Position numbers and translations under genes: made by a program. A stretch of DNA of 49,938 bases from Desulfuromonadaceae bacterium (GTDB lineage Bacteria > Desulfobacterota > Desulfuromonadia > Desulfuromonadales > Desulfuromonadaceae), in contig JAFGXV010000027.1 of NCBI GenBank assembly GCA_016936455.1, forward strand, positions 1 to 49,938. The letters run 5' to 3'. Shown here in pieces: positions 41,587 through 49,938 of this stretch (positions are counted from its first letter, which is position 1; every line of letters begins with the position of its first letter). The notes beneath the pieces are model-generated. The model saw nothing but the letters and a program-made list of their open reading frames with translations, was not told the DNA's origin and did not search any database.

Positions 41587-41685
41587 ATGGAATGGGTGAC
41601 AATGGTACGGGCTGGGCCCGCTTGGAGGAATCGTGTCCTGATCAACTACGTCTCTTTTGCAGCATCGTTGCCACTGCAAAGTTGA
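41587..41685 (+). CDS. 32-residue upstream micro-ORF (leader peptide)
   Basis: Begins MEWVTMVRAG and ends SLPLQS. AAGGGGAG lies eight bases before the ATG, the best ribosome site in the nqr region and far better than that of nqrA. The TGA stop is two bases from the ATG of a second micro-ORF. Too short for the provided open-frame list; no similarity recognised. Likely a translated leader that delivers ribosomes to nqrA. Confidence 0.5.
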   Translation: MEWVTMVRAGPAWRNRVLINYVSFAASLPLQS

Positions 41686-41687
41686 AC

Positions 41688-41726
41688 ATGGATTTGATTG
41701 ACAACCTTTTTGAGAAAGTGCATTGA
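41688..41726 (+). CDS. 12-residue second micro-ORF before nqrA
   Basis: [12 protein letters not shown], then TGA, one base, then the nqrA ATG. It has no ribosome site of its own and starts 2 nt after the first micro-ORF stop, so translation would depend on re-initiation. It faintly resembles the NqrB N-terminus (MKLLDDMKPHF), which may be chance. Confidence 0.4.
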   Translation: MDLIDNLFEKVH

Positions 41727-41727
41727 A

Positions 41728-43065
41728 ATGATTAAAATTAACAAGGGTCTGGATCTGCCCATCACCGGCAGTCCCGAACAGAAAATCACAGACGGCCCTG
41801 CGGTAAAAACCGTAGCCGTTCTTGGCCCTGACTATGCCGGCATGAAGCCGAGCATGGCGGTCAAGGTGGGTGATCAGGTCAAACTGGGCCAGGTCATCTT
41901 TACCGACAAGAAAGTTGAAGGCGTCAAGTTCACTGCCCCCGGCAGTGGCAAGGTTGTCGCCGTCAACCGCGGCGAGCGCCGCGTGCTGCAATCCGTCGTC
42001 ATCGAACTCAGCGGCGATGATGCAGAGGTTTTCGCCTCCTACAAAGAGAGCGAACTCGAAGGTCTGGCGCGCGACAAGGTCGTTGCCAATCTGGTGGATT
42101 CCGGTCTGTGGACTGCCCTGCGCACCCGTCCTTACAGCAAATCCCCCGCCATCGACAGCACACCCAAGTCAATCTTTGTCACAGCCATGGATACCAATCC
42201 CCTGGCTGCCAAAGCGGAACTGCTGATCAAAGAGGAAGAGCAGGCATTTGCCAACGGCCTGAAAGTCCTGACCCGTCTGACCGACGGCAAGGTCTATGTC
42301 TGCCAGAAGCCGAACGTTGTGCTGCCGAAAGTCAACGGCGCAACCTACGAGGAATTTGATGGTCCCCATCCGGCTGGCCTGGCCGGAACCCACATCCACT
42401 TCCTTGATCCGGTCGATGCCAGCTGCAGCGTCTGGACCATCAATTATCAGGATGTCATCGCCTGCGGCAAGCTGTTCACCACGGGCAAACTGTCCGTTGA
42501 GCGGATTGTCTCCCTGGCCGGCCCGGGCGTTTCCCAGCCGCGTCTGGTCCGCACCCGTCTCGGTGCCAACCTGAATGAACTGACTGCCGGCAGCCTGAAA
42601 GGTGGCGATCAGCGTATCGTCTCCGGTTCCGTCCTCAGCGGCACCACGGCAGCGGGTCCCATGGCTTTCCTGGGCCGCTTCCACCTGCAGGTCACTGTTC
42701 TGCCGGAAAAACGCGATCGCGAGTTCCTCGCCTCCCTCACCGCAGGGGCCGACAAGTACTCGATCAAGCGTGCCTTCCTCACCGCGTTCACCGGCGGCCC
42801 CAAGGCCGACATGAACACCAGCATGTATGGCCGCAAGGGCAACATCCTGTCCATCGGCTCCTTCGAGAAGGTTATGCCGCTGAACATCCTGCCGAACTTC
42901 CTGCTACGCGCCCTGTGCGCCGGCGACACGGATCAGGCTCAGGCCCTGGGCTGCATGGAGCTGGACGAGGAAGATCTGGCCCTGTGTACCTACGTCTGTT
43001 CGGGCAAGAACGACTACGGGCCCATTCTGCGTAACGCCCTGACCACCATTGAGAAAGAGGGATAA
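41728..43065 (+). CDS. nqrA: Na+-translocating NADH:quinone reductase subunit A
   Basis: Peripheral cytoplasmic subunit of NQR, the Na+ pump that oxidises NADH and reduces quinone. The 445-residue protein begins [18 protein letters not shown], the classic NqrA N-terminus, and contains [21 protein letters not shown] (barrel-sandwich region, 66-87) and later [19 protein letters not shown] (near 418). It is thought to contribute to the quinone site. The start at 41728 has only a weak GAGAAAG upstream but lies 1 nt after a micro-ORF stop. First of six contiguous nqr genes. Confidence 0.95.
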   Translation: MIKINKGLDLPITGSPEQKITDGPAVKTVAVLGPDYAGMKPSMAVKVGDQVKLGQVIFTDKKVEGVKFTAPGSGKVVAVNRGERRVLQSVVIELSGDDAEVFASYKESELEGLARDKVVANLVDSGLWTALRTRPYSKSPAIDSTPKSIFVTAMDTNPLAAKAELLIKEEEQAFANGLKVLTRLTDGKVYVCQKPNVVLPKVNGATYEEFDGPHPAGLAGTHIHFLDPVDASCSVWTINYQDVIACGKLFTTGKLSVERIVSLAGPGVSQPRLVRTRLGANLNELTAGSLKGGDQRIVSGSVLSGTTAAGPMAFLGRFHLQVTVLPEKRDREFLASLTAGADKYSIKRAFLTAFTGGPKADMNTSMYGRKGNILSIGSFEKVMPLNILPNFLLRALCAGDTDQAQALGCMELDEEDLALCTYVCSGKNDYGPILRNALTTIEKEG

Positions 43066-43070
43066 GAGCC

Positions 43071-44225
43071 GTGAAATTACTCGACGATATGAAACCTCAC
43101 TTTGACAAAGGTGGCAAATGGGAAAAGTATGCCGCCCTGTATGAGGCCATTGATACCACGCTGTACTCGCCGGGAACGGTCACTTCGGGTTCCGTCCATG
43201 TTCGTGACAGCATCAACCATAAGCGCGTGATGAGCATCATCATGCTGGCCCTGCTGCCCTGCGTCATGATGGCCATGTGGAACAGCGGCTACCAGGCCAA
43301 CCTGACTCTGGCTCAGATGGCAGGTGGCAAGGCCCTGACCGGCCTGAGCAACCACACCTCGATAATCGCCAACCTGCTCAAAGGTGCCGGCCTGTTCCTG
43401 CCGGTGCTGATCATCAGCCTGCTGACCCAGGCGGTGTGGGTGACGGTTTTCGCCTCCATGCGCAACAAAAGCATTGATGCCGGCTTCCTGATCACCGCGG
43501 TGCTGATTGCGCTGATCATGCCGCCCACCGTTCCCCTGTGGCAGGTAGTCATCGCCACCTCGTTTGGCGTGGTAATCGGCCGCGAGATCTTTGGCGGCAT
43601 CGGCATGAACTTCCTCAATCCGGCACTGGTGGCCTGGACCTTCATGTACCTGGCCTATCCCGGTGCCATGACCGGCGAAGCCGTCTGGACCGCAGTTGAT
43701 GGCTACACCGGTGCGACCCCGTTGACCATGGCTCTGGCCGACGGTGTTCCAACCCTGGCCAATTTCGGCATCACCTGGAAATCAGCGTTCCTCGGCACCA
43801 TCCCCGGTTCCATGGGTGAAACCTCGGCACTGGCCTGCCTGATCGGCGCCGCTATTCTGCTGATCAGCGGCATTGCCAACTGGCGCATCATCGCCTCGAT
43901 CCTGCTCGGCGTCGTCGGCATGTCTTCGTTGCTGTGCATGTTCAACCCGGCAGCCATGAATCCGGCCTGGCATCTGGTTCTGGGCGGTCTGGCTTTTGGC
44001 CTGGTTTTCCTGGCAACAGACCATTCATCCTGTGCGCTGACCACCCCCGGCCAGTGGATCTACGGTCTGATGATCGGCATCCTCGTGGTTGTGGTTCGTG
44101 TCTTTAACCCGATGATGCCGGAAAGCGTTGCCATGATCATCCTGTTCGGGAATGTTTGTGCTCCGCTGATCGATCGCGTCGTCGTGAACGCACATATCAA
44201 GAAAAGGAAGCTGCGCCATGTCTAA
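43071..44225 (+). CDS. nqrB: NQR subunit B (covalent FMN)
   Basis: Membrane subunit with about ten spans, 384 residues, part of the Na+ channel. The flavinylation motif D210-G-Y-T-G-A-T216 carries FMN through a phosphodiester bond to T216, installed by ApbE (gene at 48119). MKPHFDKGGKWEKYAALYEA near the start is typical NqrB. Start codon is GTG at 43071. Overlaps nqrC by 8 nt. Confidence 0.95.
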   Translation: MKLLDDMKPHFDKGGKWEKYAALYEAIDTTLYSPGTVTSGSVHVRDSINHKRVMSIIMLALLPCVMMAMWNSGYQANLTLAQMAGGKALTGLSNHTSIIANLLKGAGLFLPVLIISLLTQAVWVTVFASMRNKSIDAGFLITAVLIALIMPPTVPLWQVVIATSFGVVIGREIFGGIGMNFLNPALVAWTFMYLAYPGAMTGEAVWTAVDGYTGATPLTMALADGVPTLANFGITWKSAFLGTIPGSMGETSALACLIGAAILLISGIANWRIIASILLGVVGMSSLLCMFNPAAMNPAWHLVLGGLAFGLVFLATDHSSCALTTPGQWIYGLMIGILVVVVRVFNPMMPESVAMIILFGNVCAPLIDRVVVNAHIKKRKLRHV

Positions 44226-44967
44226 TGATTCGATTGTAAAAACATTCCTGGTGGCTTTCCTGCTGTGCGCTGTCTGTTCCGTACTGGTCTGTATGGCAGC
44301 TTTGGTCCGCATCGATCGGGAAGTCTATAACAAGCAACTCGAAATCCGCAAAACCGTCCTGGCGGCTGCCGGTTACGATCTTGACGGCGACATCAATGCG
44401 ATGTTCACCAGCGACTTCGAGGCCAAAGCCGTCGATCTCGCGACTGGCGAGTACACCGACGCCGTTGATCTGGCCACCTATAACGAGAATGAGGCTCTGG
44501 AAGATCCGGCCCTGACCATCGAATCTCCGGCCGGCAACGAAGCTGGCCTGCTGAAGCAGGTCAAATATGCGGTTGTCTACCTCAGCAAGGGCGGCGATGT
44601 CGTTCTGCCTATCCGCGGCGCGGGTATGTGGGGTCCGATTCTGGGCTACATCGCGGTGGGTCCCGACGCCAACACCGTCAAGGGTCTGACCTTCTACCAG
44701 CATGCTGAAACCCCGGGCCTCGGTGGTGAAATCGACAATCCGAAGTGGAAAGCACTGTGGCCAGGCAAGCAGATTTTCGACAACAGCGGCAAAGTTGCCA
44801 TCAAGGTCGTTAAGAACGGCAAGTACGACCCCAATGCAGCTGATGCGGTCAACACTGTCGATGGTCTGGCCGGCGCAACCGTCACCAGCGTCAAGGTTAA
44901 AGGACTTGTGGCCTACTGGTTCACCGACAACGGCTTTGGCAAGTACCTGGCCAAGTTGAAGAAATAG
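44218..44967 (+). CDS. nqrC: NQR subunit C (covalent FMN)
   Basis: 249-residue subunit with one N-terminal span and a periplasmic FMN-binding domain. The flavinylation site D215-G-L-A-G-A-T221 ([10 protein letters not shown]) matches the ApbE target rule, with T221 the attachment residue. [14 protein letters not shown] near 159-172 is also a conserved NqrC/RnfG stretch. ATG overlaps the nqrB end. Confidence 0.95.
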   Translation: MSNDSIVKTFLVAFLLCAVCSVLVCMAALVRIDREVYNKQLEIRKTVLAAAGYDLDGDINAMFTSDFEAKAVDLATGEYTDAVDLATYNENEALEDPALTIESPAGNEAGLLKQVKYAVVYLSKGGDVVLPIRGAGMWGPILGYIAVGPDANTVKGLTFYQHAETPGLGGEIDNPKWKALWPGKQIFDNSGKVAIKVVKNGKYDPNAADAVNTVDGLAGATVTSVKVKGLVAYWFTDNGFGKYLAKLKK

Positions 44968-44978
44968 AGAGGTTTATT

Positions 44979-45596
44979 ATGGCAAAAGCTAAAGACGCAT
45001 TGCTAGAACCGTTGTTTAACAACAACCCGATTGCCCTGCAGATCCTCGGTATCTGCTCGGCCCTCGCGGTGACCAACAAACTGTCAACGGCCTTTACGAT
45101 GTCCATTGCGGTGACCCTGGTTACAGCCTGCTCCAACGCGGCTGTCAGCGCCATCCGTAACCACATTCCCAACAGCATCCGCATCATCGTGCAGATGACG
45201 ATTATTGCGACACTGGTTATCATCGTTGACCAGATGCTGAAAGCCTACGCTTACGAGATGAGCAAGGCCTTGTCCGTTTACGTCGGCCTGATCATCACCA
45301 ACTGTATCGTCATGGGTCGCGCCGAAGCCTACGCCATGAAAAATCCGGTCTACGAAAGCTTCCTGGATGGCGTCGGCAACGGCCTCGGTTACTCCCTGGT
45401 GCTGCTCGTGGTCGGCTTTGTCCGCGAACTGTTCGGCGCAGGCAAACTGTTCGGTCTGACGATCCTCAGCCCGACCACAGATGGCGGCTGGTACGTCACC
45501 AACGGCATGATGCTGCTGGCCCCCAGTGCCTTCTTCCTGATCGGCTTCATCATCTGGGCGCTGCGCACCAAGAAGCCTGAACTCCAAGAAGAATAG
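44979..45596 (+). CDS. nqrD: NQR subunit D
   Basis: Six-span membrane subunit, 205 residues. C26 ([10 protein letters not shown]) and C109 ([13 protein letters not shown]) match the two cysteines that, with those of NqrE, bind an iron centre in the middle of the membrane. [11 protein letters not shown] is an NqrD/RnfE hallmark. Preceded by AGAGAGG. Confidence 0.95.
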   Translation: MAKAKDALLEPLFNNNPIALQILGICSALAVTNKLSTAFTMSIAVTLVTACSNAAVSAIRNHIPNSIRIIVQMTIIATLVIIVDQMLKAYAYEMSKALSVYVGLIITNCIVMGRAEAYAMKNPVYESFLDGVGNGLGYSLVLLVVGFVRELFGAGKLFGLTILSPTTDGGWYVTNGMMLLAPSAFFLIGFIIWALRTKKPELQEE

Positions 45597-45607
45597 GAAC
45601 CGATGTC

Positions 45608-46216
45608 ATGGCTCATTATTTCACGATATTTTTCAACTCTGTATTCATCGACAATATCGCTCTGAGCTTCTTTCTGGGCATGTGTACCTTCATCGCCCTG
45701 TCGAAGAAGGTCGACACGGCCTTCATGCTCGGTATCGCGGTGGTTGCTGTTGAGCTGGTTACCGTTCCGGTCAACAACATCCTCTATAACCTGCTGCTGA
45801 AAAAAGGCGCTCTCGCCTGGGCCGGCTATCCGGAACTGGACCTGAGCTTCCTGGGTCTCATCACCTACATCGGCGTTATCGCCGCCATCGTTCAGATCCT
45901 GGAGATGGCGCTGGATAAATACGTTCCGGCCCTGTACAACGCGCTGGGTATCTTCCTGCCGCTGATCACCGTCAACTGTGCGATTCTGGCCGCCTCACTG
46001 TTCATGGTCGAGCGCGACTACAACGTCATGGAAAGTACGGTCTACGGTGTTGGGGTTGGTGTCGGTTTTGCCCTGGCCATCTGCCTGCTGGCAGGGATCC
46101 GCGAGAAACTGGTTTACAGCGATGTACCCAAGGGTCTGCGCGGCGTCGGCATCACCTTCATCATTGTCGGTCTGGTTGCCATGTCCTTCAAGGCGTTCTC
46201 CGGGCTGCAGTTCTAG
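45608..46216 (+). CDS. nqrE: NQR subunit E
   Basis: Six-span subunit, inverted-topology partner of NqrD, 202 residues. C26 ([13 protein letters not shown]) and C124 ([14 protein letters not shown]) supply the other iron ligands. [14 protein letters not shown] and the [15 protein letters not shown] [11 protein letters not shown] are conserved in NqrE. Confidence 0.95.
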   Translation: MAHYFTIFFNSVFIDNIALSFFLGMCTFIALSKKVDTAFMLGIAVVAVELVTVPVNNILYNLLLKKGALAWAGYPELDLSFLGLITYIGVIAAIVQILEMALDKYVPALYNALGIFLPLITVNCAILAASLFMVERDYNVMESTVYGVGVGVGFALAICLLAGIREKLVYSDVPKGLRGVGITFIIVGLVAMSFKAFSGLQF

Positions 46217-46248
46217 AGCGCGGGTCAACAGAATAAAGGATTGATACT

Positions 46249-47475
46249 ATGAACTTAGTAATAGCTGGATCCGTGATGTTCACGGGCATCATCCTCGCGC
46301 TGGTCGTGGTCATTCTGGCCGCCCGCAAGAGCCTGGTCCCCAGTGGCGACATCCAATTTTTCATCAATGACAACCCGAACCTGACCGTTACCACCAAGCC
46401 CGGCGGCAAGCTGCTCGGCGCACTTGCTGACAAAGGCATCTTCATTCCCTCCGCCTGCGGTGGCGGCGGCACCTGCGGTCAGTGTCACATCAAGGTCTAC
46501 GAAGGCGGCGGCGACATCCTGCCCACCGAAACCGGCCACATCAACAAGCGTCAGGCCCGCGAAGGTCTGCGTCTGGCCTGCCAGGTCAACGTCAAGCAGG
46601 ACATGAAACTGGGCATCCCCGCTGAAATCTTCGATATCAAGAAGTGGGACTGCACCGTCAAGTCCAACGAAGGCCGTGCGACCTTCATCAAGGAGTTCGT
46701 TGTTCAGCTGCCCGAAGGCGAGAACTGCGATTTCCGCGCTGGCGGTTACATCCAGATCGAAGCGCCTCCCCATGAGCTGTCCTATTCCGACTTCGACATC
46801 GAAGAAAAATACCGCGAGGACTGGGACAAGTTCAACCTGTGGCGCTTCAAGTCGGTGGTCAAAGAGCCGATCATGCGTGCCTACTCCATGGCCAACTACC
46901 CGTTGGAAAAAGGCATCATCATGCTCAACGTCCGCGTCTGCCCGCCGCCGCCCAATGCGCCGGATGCCCCTCCGGGACAGATGTCTTCCTTCATCTTCAA
47001 TCTCAAGCCCGGCGACAAGGTCACCATTTCCGGCCCTTACGGCGAGTTCTTCGCCCGCGAGACAGACAACGAAATGGTCTTCATCGGCGGTGGTGCCGGC
47101 ATGGCGCCGATGCGCTCCCACATCCTTGACCAGCTGCTGCGCCTGAACACCAAGCGCAAGATGACCTACTTCTATGGCGCCCGCAGCGCCAAGGAGATGT
47201 TCTACGTCGAGGAACTCAACGCGCTGCAGGAGAAGTTCCCCAACTTCAAATGGTACTGCGCTCTGTCCGATCCGATGCCGGAAGACAACTGGACCGGTCC
47301 GGTTGGCTTCATTCATCAGGTCATGTACGATCTGTACATCAAGGACCATGAGGCACCGGAAGACTGCGAATACTACATGTGCGGTCCTCCCATGATGGCC
47401 AACGCTGTCACCAAAATGCTGATGGATCAGGGCGTTGAGCGTGAAAATATCATGTTCGATGACTTTGGCGGATAA
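46249..47475 (+). CDS. nqrF: NQR subunit F (NADH entry, FAD and 2Fe-2S)
   Basis: 408-residue subunit that accepts electrons from NADH. One N-terminal membrane anchor; a 2Fe-2S ferredoxin domain with C70, C76, C79 and C111, the same spacing as the Vibrio protein; an FAD-binding [11 protein letters not shown] motif near 218; and the NADH-binding [15 protein letters not shown] near 284-298. The C-terminal MFDDFGG is characteristic. Completes an intact nqrABCDEF operon. Confidence 0.96.
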   Translation: MNLVIAGSVMFTGIILALVVVILAARKSLVPSGDIQFFINDNPNLTVTTKPGGKLLGALADKGIFIPSACGGGGTCGQCHIKVYEGGGDILPTETGHINKRQAREGLRLACQVNVKQDMKLGIPAEIFDIKKWDCTVKSNEGRATFIKEFVVQLPEGENCDFRAGGYIQIEAPPHELSYSDFDIEEKYREDWDKFNLWRFKSVVKEPIMRAYSMANYPLEKGIIMLNVRVCPPPPNAPDAPPGQMSSFIFNLKPGDKVTISGPYGEFFARETDNEMVFIGGGAGMAPMRSHILDQLLRLNTKRKMTYFYGARSAKEMFYVEELNALQEKFPNFKWYCALSDPMPEDNWTGPVGFIHQVMYDLYIKDHEAPEDCEYYMCGPPMMANAVTKMLMDQGVERENIMFDDFGG

Positions 47476-47500
47476 CCTGCTAATCTTATGGGTAAGATAT

Positions 47501-47531
47501 GGGTGTGCCGGAAGCTGTTTCCGGCACACCC
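47501..47531 (+). terminator. Stable hairpin after nqrF
   Basis: GGGTGTGCCGGAA (47501-47513), loop GCTGT, TTCCGGCACACCC (47519-47531): a perfect 13-bp stem 25 nt after the nqrF stop. Only CCTCTTG follows, so it may stabilise or partially terminate the transcript. A smaller stem, ATCTTA-TGGG-TAAGAT, precedes it (47483-47498). Confidence 0.6.
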
Positions 47532-47569
47532 CCTCTTGTCATCACTGCATTTAAAATTGGGGGGTTACA

Positions 47570-48025
47570 ATGCCATACGGTCAAGCGAAAGAATTACTGG
47601 AGCACGCCCGCAAGTACCACAAGCAGGTGGCTGAGTTTTACCAGAAGCTGGCGGACATGAGTGACAAACCGCGCGTCGTGCTGATGCTCGACTATCTGGT
47701 GCGTCATGAGAAACACCTTGAGAAAGTGCTGGCCGAGTACGAAACCGGCACCACCCGCAAGGCCATGGACACCTGGTTCCAGTTTTCCAAGGAAGACTGC
47801 ACCTTCCAGCCGCTCAACGCACTGGATTTCGGCAAAGACATCAGCGTCGAGCAGATTCTGGAAATCGGTTCCAAGATTGACCAGTGCCTGCTCAACTCGT
47901 ACAAAGCCGTCGCTGATCGCGCCACCACCCCGGAGGTGCGGGAAATCTTCGAAAACCTGCTGCAGATGGAAACGCAGGAGCGTCACGTGCGGGCGCGCAA
48001 TGCCCTCGGCCTGCAAGACATGTAA
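47570..48025 (+). CDS. Ferritin-like four-helix protein of unknown function
   Basis: A 151-residue, charged, helix-rich soluble protein. Four helices can be drawn: 5-30 (ELLEHARKYHKQVAEFYQKL), 34-62 (LDYLVRHEKHLEKVLAEY), 95-120 (EQILEIGSKIDQCLLNSYKA) and 123-148 (EIFENLLQMETQERHVRAR). Helices 2 and 4 carry matching Glu-x-His motifs (HEKH, QERH), and helix 1 has Glu and His residues, suggesting a rubrerythrin-like metal site, though spacing is not the standard ExxH. It has a very strong GGGGGG ribosome site, and sits between nqrF and the NQR maturation genes, each separated by a hairpin. A role in iron handling for NQR is speculation. Confidence 0.75.
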   Translation: MPYGQAKELLEHARKYHKQVAEFYQKLADMSDKPRVVLMLDYLVRHEKHLEKVLAEYETGTTRKAMDTWFQFSKEDCTFQPLNALDFGKDISVEQILEIGSKIDQCLLNSYKAVADRATTPEVREIFENLLQMETQERHVRARNALGLQDM

Positions 48026-48051
48026 CACGTCGACCACCGTTAAAAATGCCC

Positions 48052-48080
48052 AAGGCCACGTCATCGACGTGGCCTTTTTT
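48052..48080 (+). terminator. Rho-independent terminator
   Basis: AAGGCCACGTC (48052-48062), loop ATC, GACGTGGCCTT (48066-48076), then four more T. Perfect 11-bp stem, 27 nt after the ferritin-like gene. Confidence 0.93.
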
Positions 48081-48089
48081 CTCTCCCGT

Positions 48090-48099
48090 CCCCCCCCCC
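48090..48099 (+). repeat. Ten-base poly-C tract upstream of apbE
   Basis: Ten consecutive C residues lie 20 nt before the apbE start codon, between the preceding terminator and the ribosome site. The tract is non-coding; such runs can vary in length during replication and shift promoter or leader spacing. Confidence 0.7.
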
Positions 48100-48118
48100 T
48101 CGATCCCGGAATGCGCTG

Positions 48119-49162
48119 ATGAAACGCCCACTGATTCTTTTGTTGTTGCTGTTTGTTGCCTTGCTGGCCGTCCCACGCTTTTTTTCGCCGCCCCAGTCTC
48201 CGTCGATCGAACTGCTTTCTCTGACCGGTTCGACCATGGGCACCAGCTATCACATCAAGGTCGTACCGAATCCGCAACGAAGCGAAACCGTCGACACCCT
48301 GCAACAGCGCGTTCAGCAGCGATTAGACCAGATCAATCATCTGATGTCGACCTACCAGAAAGACTCGGAGCTCAGCCGGATCAACCAGGCGAAAGCCGAA
48401 CAATGGATGCCCGTGTCGGATGAAACCCTGCTGGTCATTCTAACCGCCCAGCAGGTCAGCCAGGACAGCGATGGTGCCTTTGACATCACCATCGGCAACC
48501 TGGTCAACCTGTGGGGCTTCGGTCCAACCATCAATCTGCATGCCTTGCCCGACCCACAGAAAATCAGTACCCTGCGCGACCAGGTCGGTTATACTCGACT
48601 ACGGCTCGATACAGAACACAGGCAGGTGGCAAAAGGGAACGACCAGCTCTATCTCGATCTGTCGGCGATTGCCAAGGGCTATGCCGTTGATGCGGTGGCC
48701 GAGTTGCTGTCAGCCTCCGGATATCAGCACTACATGGTCGAAATTGGCGGTGAAATCCGCACCCGCGGACAGAAGTCGGCCACCGCTCCCTGGGCCATCG
48801 GCATCGAGGAGCCGATCACGGATGGCCGCAACATCCAGAAAATTCTCCATCTGGGCGATGCCGCCATGGCGACCTCCGGCGACTACCGCAATTATTTCGA
48901 ACAGGATGGCAAACGCTATTCTCACACCATCGATCCGCGCACCGGCTACCCCATTGAGCACCGGCTGGCTTCGGTCTCCGTGTTGTCTGATTCCTGCATG
49001 CTGGCGGACGCCTATGCAACAACACTGATGGTCATGGGGCCCGAGCGAGGGATGGCCTGGGCCGAAAAGATGGGTCTGGCGGTCTACATGATCATCAAGG
49101 AGGAAAAGGGGTTCAGCACCCGCGCCAGCCATTTATTTGACAAATACGCAGCGGCCCATTAA
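48119..49162 (+). CDS. apbE: FAD:protein FMN transferase (flavinylation of NqrB/NqrC)
   Basis: Periplasmic, membrane-anchored enzyme that transfers FMN from FAD to Thr in DGxxGAT-type motifs, as found in the NqrB and NqrC of this window. The 347-residue protein has an N-terminal hydrophobic anchor (LILLLLLFVALLAV) without the lipobox Cys that many ApbE proteins carry, then GSTMGTSYHIKV, ALDFGG-type region LYLDLSAIAKGYAVD, the HTIDPRTGYPI block and the Mg-binding ADAYATTLMVMG (near residue 300). GGAA precedes the ATG. It is behind a strong terminator, so it must have its own promoter. Confidence 0.94.
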   Translation: MKRPLILLLLLFVALLAVPRFFSPPQSPSIELLSLTGSTMGTSYHIKVVPNPQRSETVDTLQQRVQQRLDQINHLMSTYQKDSELSRINQAKAEQWMPVSDETLLVILTAQQVSQDSDGAFDITIGNLVNLWGFGPTINLHALPDPQKISTLRDQVGYTRLRLDTEHRQVAKGNDQLYLDLSAIAKGYAVDAVAELLSASGYQHYMVEIGGEIRTRGQKSATAPWAIGIEEPITDGRNIQKILHLGDAAMATSGDYRNYFEQDGKRYSHTIDPRTGYPIEHRLASVSVLSDSCMLADAYATTLMVMGPERGMAWAEKMGLAVYMIIKEEKGFSTRASHLFDKYAAAH

Positions 49163-49203
49163 AGTGCCCAGCAACGCTAACGCTTTGGCACACGAGGTCT
49201 GTC

Positions 49204-49500
49204 ATGAAACTTCTTCTTCCGGCTCTGATTATTTTTCTGCTGGCGTTTGCCGGACTGTCGCTGGGCATCATGTTCAACCGCCGCGGCATCACGGGCGGCT
49301 GCAGCAGTCAGGACCCCCGGCTGGCAGGACTGGACCTGAAATGCACCTGCGGCCGCGACGATGCGCCGACTGAAACCACCAGCTGCAATAACAGCGTGAC
49401 ACTTGAGGTGATCTGTCCCGACGAGGATCCGGAAAAGTACCAGGCGATTCTTAACCAGCTGGATCAAAACCGCGAGAGTGACAAACCAGATCAGGCGTGA
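49204..49500 (+). CDS. nqrM: NQR maturation factor
   Basis: A 98-residue protein with one N-terminal span (LPALIIFLLAFAGLSLGIMF), followed by a Cys-bearing segment NRRGITGGCSS...LDLKCTCGRDD. C33, C47 and C49 correspond to the conserved cysteines of NqrM (DUF539), which helps insert the iron centre between NqrD and NqrE; C61 and C71 are additional. In known NQR organisms nqrM also follows apbE. It is longer than the usual 60-80 residues because of an acidic C-terminal tail. GAGG precedes the ATG. Confidence 0.88.
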   Translation: MKLLLPALIIFLLAFAGLSLGIMFNRRGITGGCSSQDPRLAGLDLKCTCGRDDAPTETTSCNNSVTLEVICPDEDPEKYQAILNQLDQNRESDKPDQA

Positions 49501-49569
49501 CAGGAACAGCAGCCAGCGCATACCGGTCTAAATTGAGCACCACCAGCCCGAGACAAGGGTTACCACGAC

Positions 49570-49761
49570 ATGTTTCTCGCCTACAGCCTCAGAACTAAAA
49601 TAGCCCTGCGCCTGTGCCTGGCCTTTATGGCCGGGCTTTTTGTTCTCGGCTACATCAGCACTTCTTTTCTCCACCAGCAGTATCTCGAACAGTTCAAGAC
49701 CGAGCATTTCAATCGCGTTTCCAATTACGCGGCCATTATCCTAAAAACGGCAGTTGGATGA
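49570..49761 (+). pseudogene. Truncated membrane sensor gene (5' part only)
   Basis: Codes for 63 residues: a basic start, one membrane span (IALRLCLAFMAGLFVLGYI), then the beginning of an extracytoplasmic helix (HQQYLEQFKTEHFNRVSNYAAIIL). This is the N-terminus expected for a histidine kinase, chemoreceptor or GGDEF protein. The frame ends abruptly at TGA shortly after entering DNA that looks like an insertion-sequence end. AAGGG lies 11 nt upstream of the ATG. Confidence 0.65.
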
Positions 49762-49938
49762 ATTTATCCGGGAGCCGGGAGACATTGTCGCTCAGATAAT
49801 GGTGCTACAGAGGCGAGCAATTCCCTGAATGCCCGCCTCGCAACCAGCTCGATGCGGATTCCGGTGAAACTGGTCCAGTGATTCCGATTTAAACCGGGCC
49901 ACCAATTCCGGAGGAAAGTGGGCCACTCGTCGGAGCGA
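49762..49938. mobile_element. Terminal region of an IS21-type insertion sequence (partial)
   Basis: Non-coding, with at least three imperfect tandem repeats of 23-25 nt sharing (G/A)ATTCCG...GG(T/G)CCA: 49857-49879, 49880-49903 and 49904-49928, and a fourth beginning at the window edge. Multiple short terminal repeats of this kind are transposase-binding sites in IS21-family elements. The element continues beyond the window, so istA/istB are not seen. The exact left boundary, near 49750-49765, cannot be fixed without the other end. Confidence 0.5.

Noticed and set aside
41514..41726. 70-codon frame ahead of nqrA as a single gene
   Set aside because: No ribosome site at its start; only its last 12 codons (second micro-ORF) fit the start-stop chain.
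46255..47529. Long minus-strand open frame (424 codons) opposite nqrF
   Set aside because: It mirrors a clear nqrF reading with intact motifs; high GC and codon bias leave the antisense frame open by chance.
1..49938. CRISPR array, prophage or replication origin
   Set aside because: No regularly spaced direct repeats, phage genes, DnaA-box clusters or par genes were seen.

Overview
The window looks like chromosomal DNA of a Desulfuromonas/Pelobacter-type bacterium (Desulfuromonadia, the former Deltaproteobacteria), probably marine or salt-exposed. This is inferred from gene content: the futalosine route to menaquinone, a PATAN/HDOD regulator, a complex I operon without NADH-input genes, a complete Na+-NQR system and a large Mrp-type Na+/H+ antiporter. 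No 16S gene is present, so the placement stays tentative. Genes are dense, and most neighbours overlap or are spaced for translational coupling.

Layout. 1-2939 (minus): tRNA-Ser(UGA), serS, an HD nucleotidase and an EamA-type transporter. 3066-4334 (plus): a PATAN-HDOD regulator. 4353-11991 (minus): a long run transcribed in the order ubiA, ubiX, mqnE, mqnC, a DUF559 gene, hisC, mutY, rnd. The DUF559 gene is bracketed by inverted palindromic repeats and looks inserted. 12264-19633 (plus): a nine-gene Mrp-like antiporter operon in which MrpA seems split, its C-terminal part fused to MrpB. 19713-22867 (minus): a nitroreductase, an AT-rich gap, rsmE, and a UbiD-family protein that appears to lack the family's catalytic and metal-binding residues. 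22918-33083 (minus): nuoABCDHIJKLMN, an 11-subunit complex I. 33412-37916: an NDUFA9-like SDR protein (plus), an IscU-like scaffold (minus), then a JAMM-DinG helicase fusion and dgkA (plus). 37917-38263: a structured intergenic region with a strong terminator, a candidate small RNA. 38264-41283: a tail-specific protease and a pseudo-receiver/PilZ protein. 41587-49500: two tandem upstream micro-ORFs, nqrABCDEF, a ferritin-like helical protein, apbE and nqrM. 49570-49938: the 5' stub of a membrane sensor gene cut by what looks like the end of an IS21-type element.

How the genes work together. The theme is quinone-linked energy conservation. The mqn/ubi genes make menaquinone. Complex I (presumably H+) and NQR (Na+) reduce it while pumping ions. 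The Mrp complex can exchange the Na+ and H+ gradients. ApbE and NqrM supply covalent FMN and the iron centre to NQR.

The least expected observations are: the catalytically degenerate UbiD homologue whose start codon abuts the nuo terminator; the start-stop chain of micro-ORFs ahead of nqrA; a 10-base motif shared by the nuo and nqr upstream regions; the rearranged Mrp operon; the DUF559 cassette; and the structured RNA candidate at 37985-38105. All alignments and motif calls were made by eye; nothing was searched against a database.
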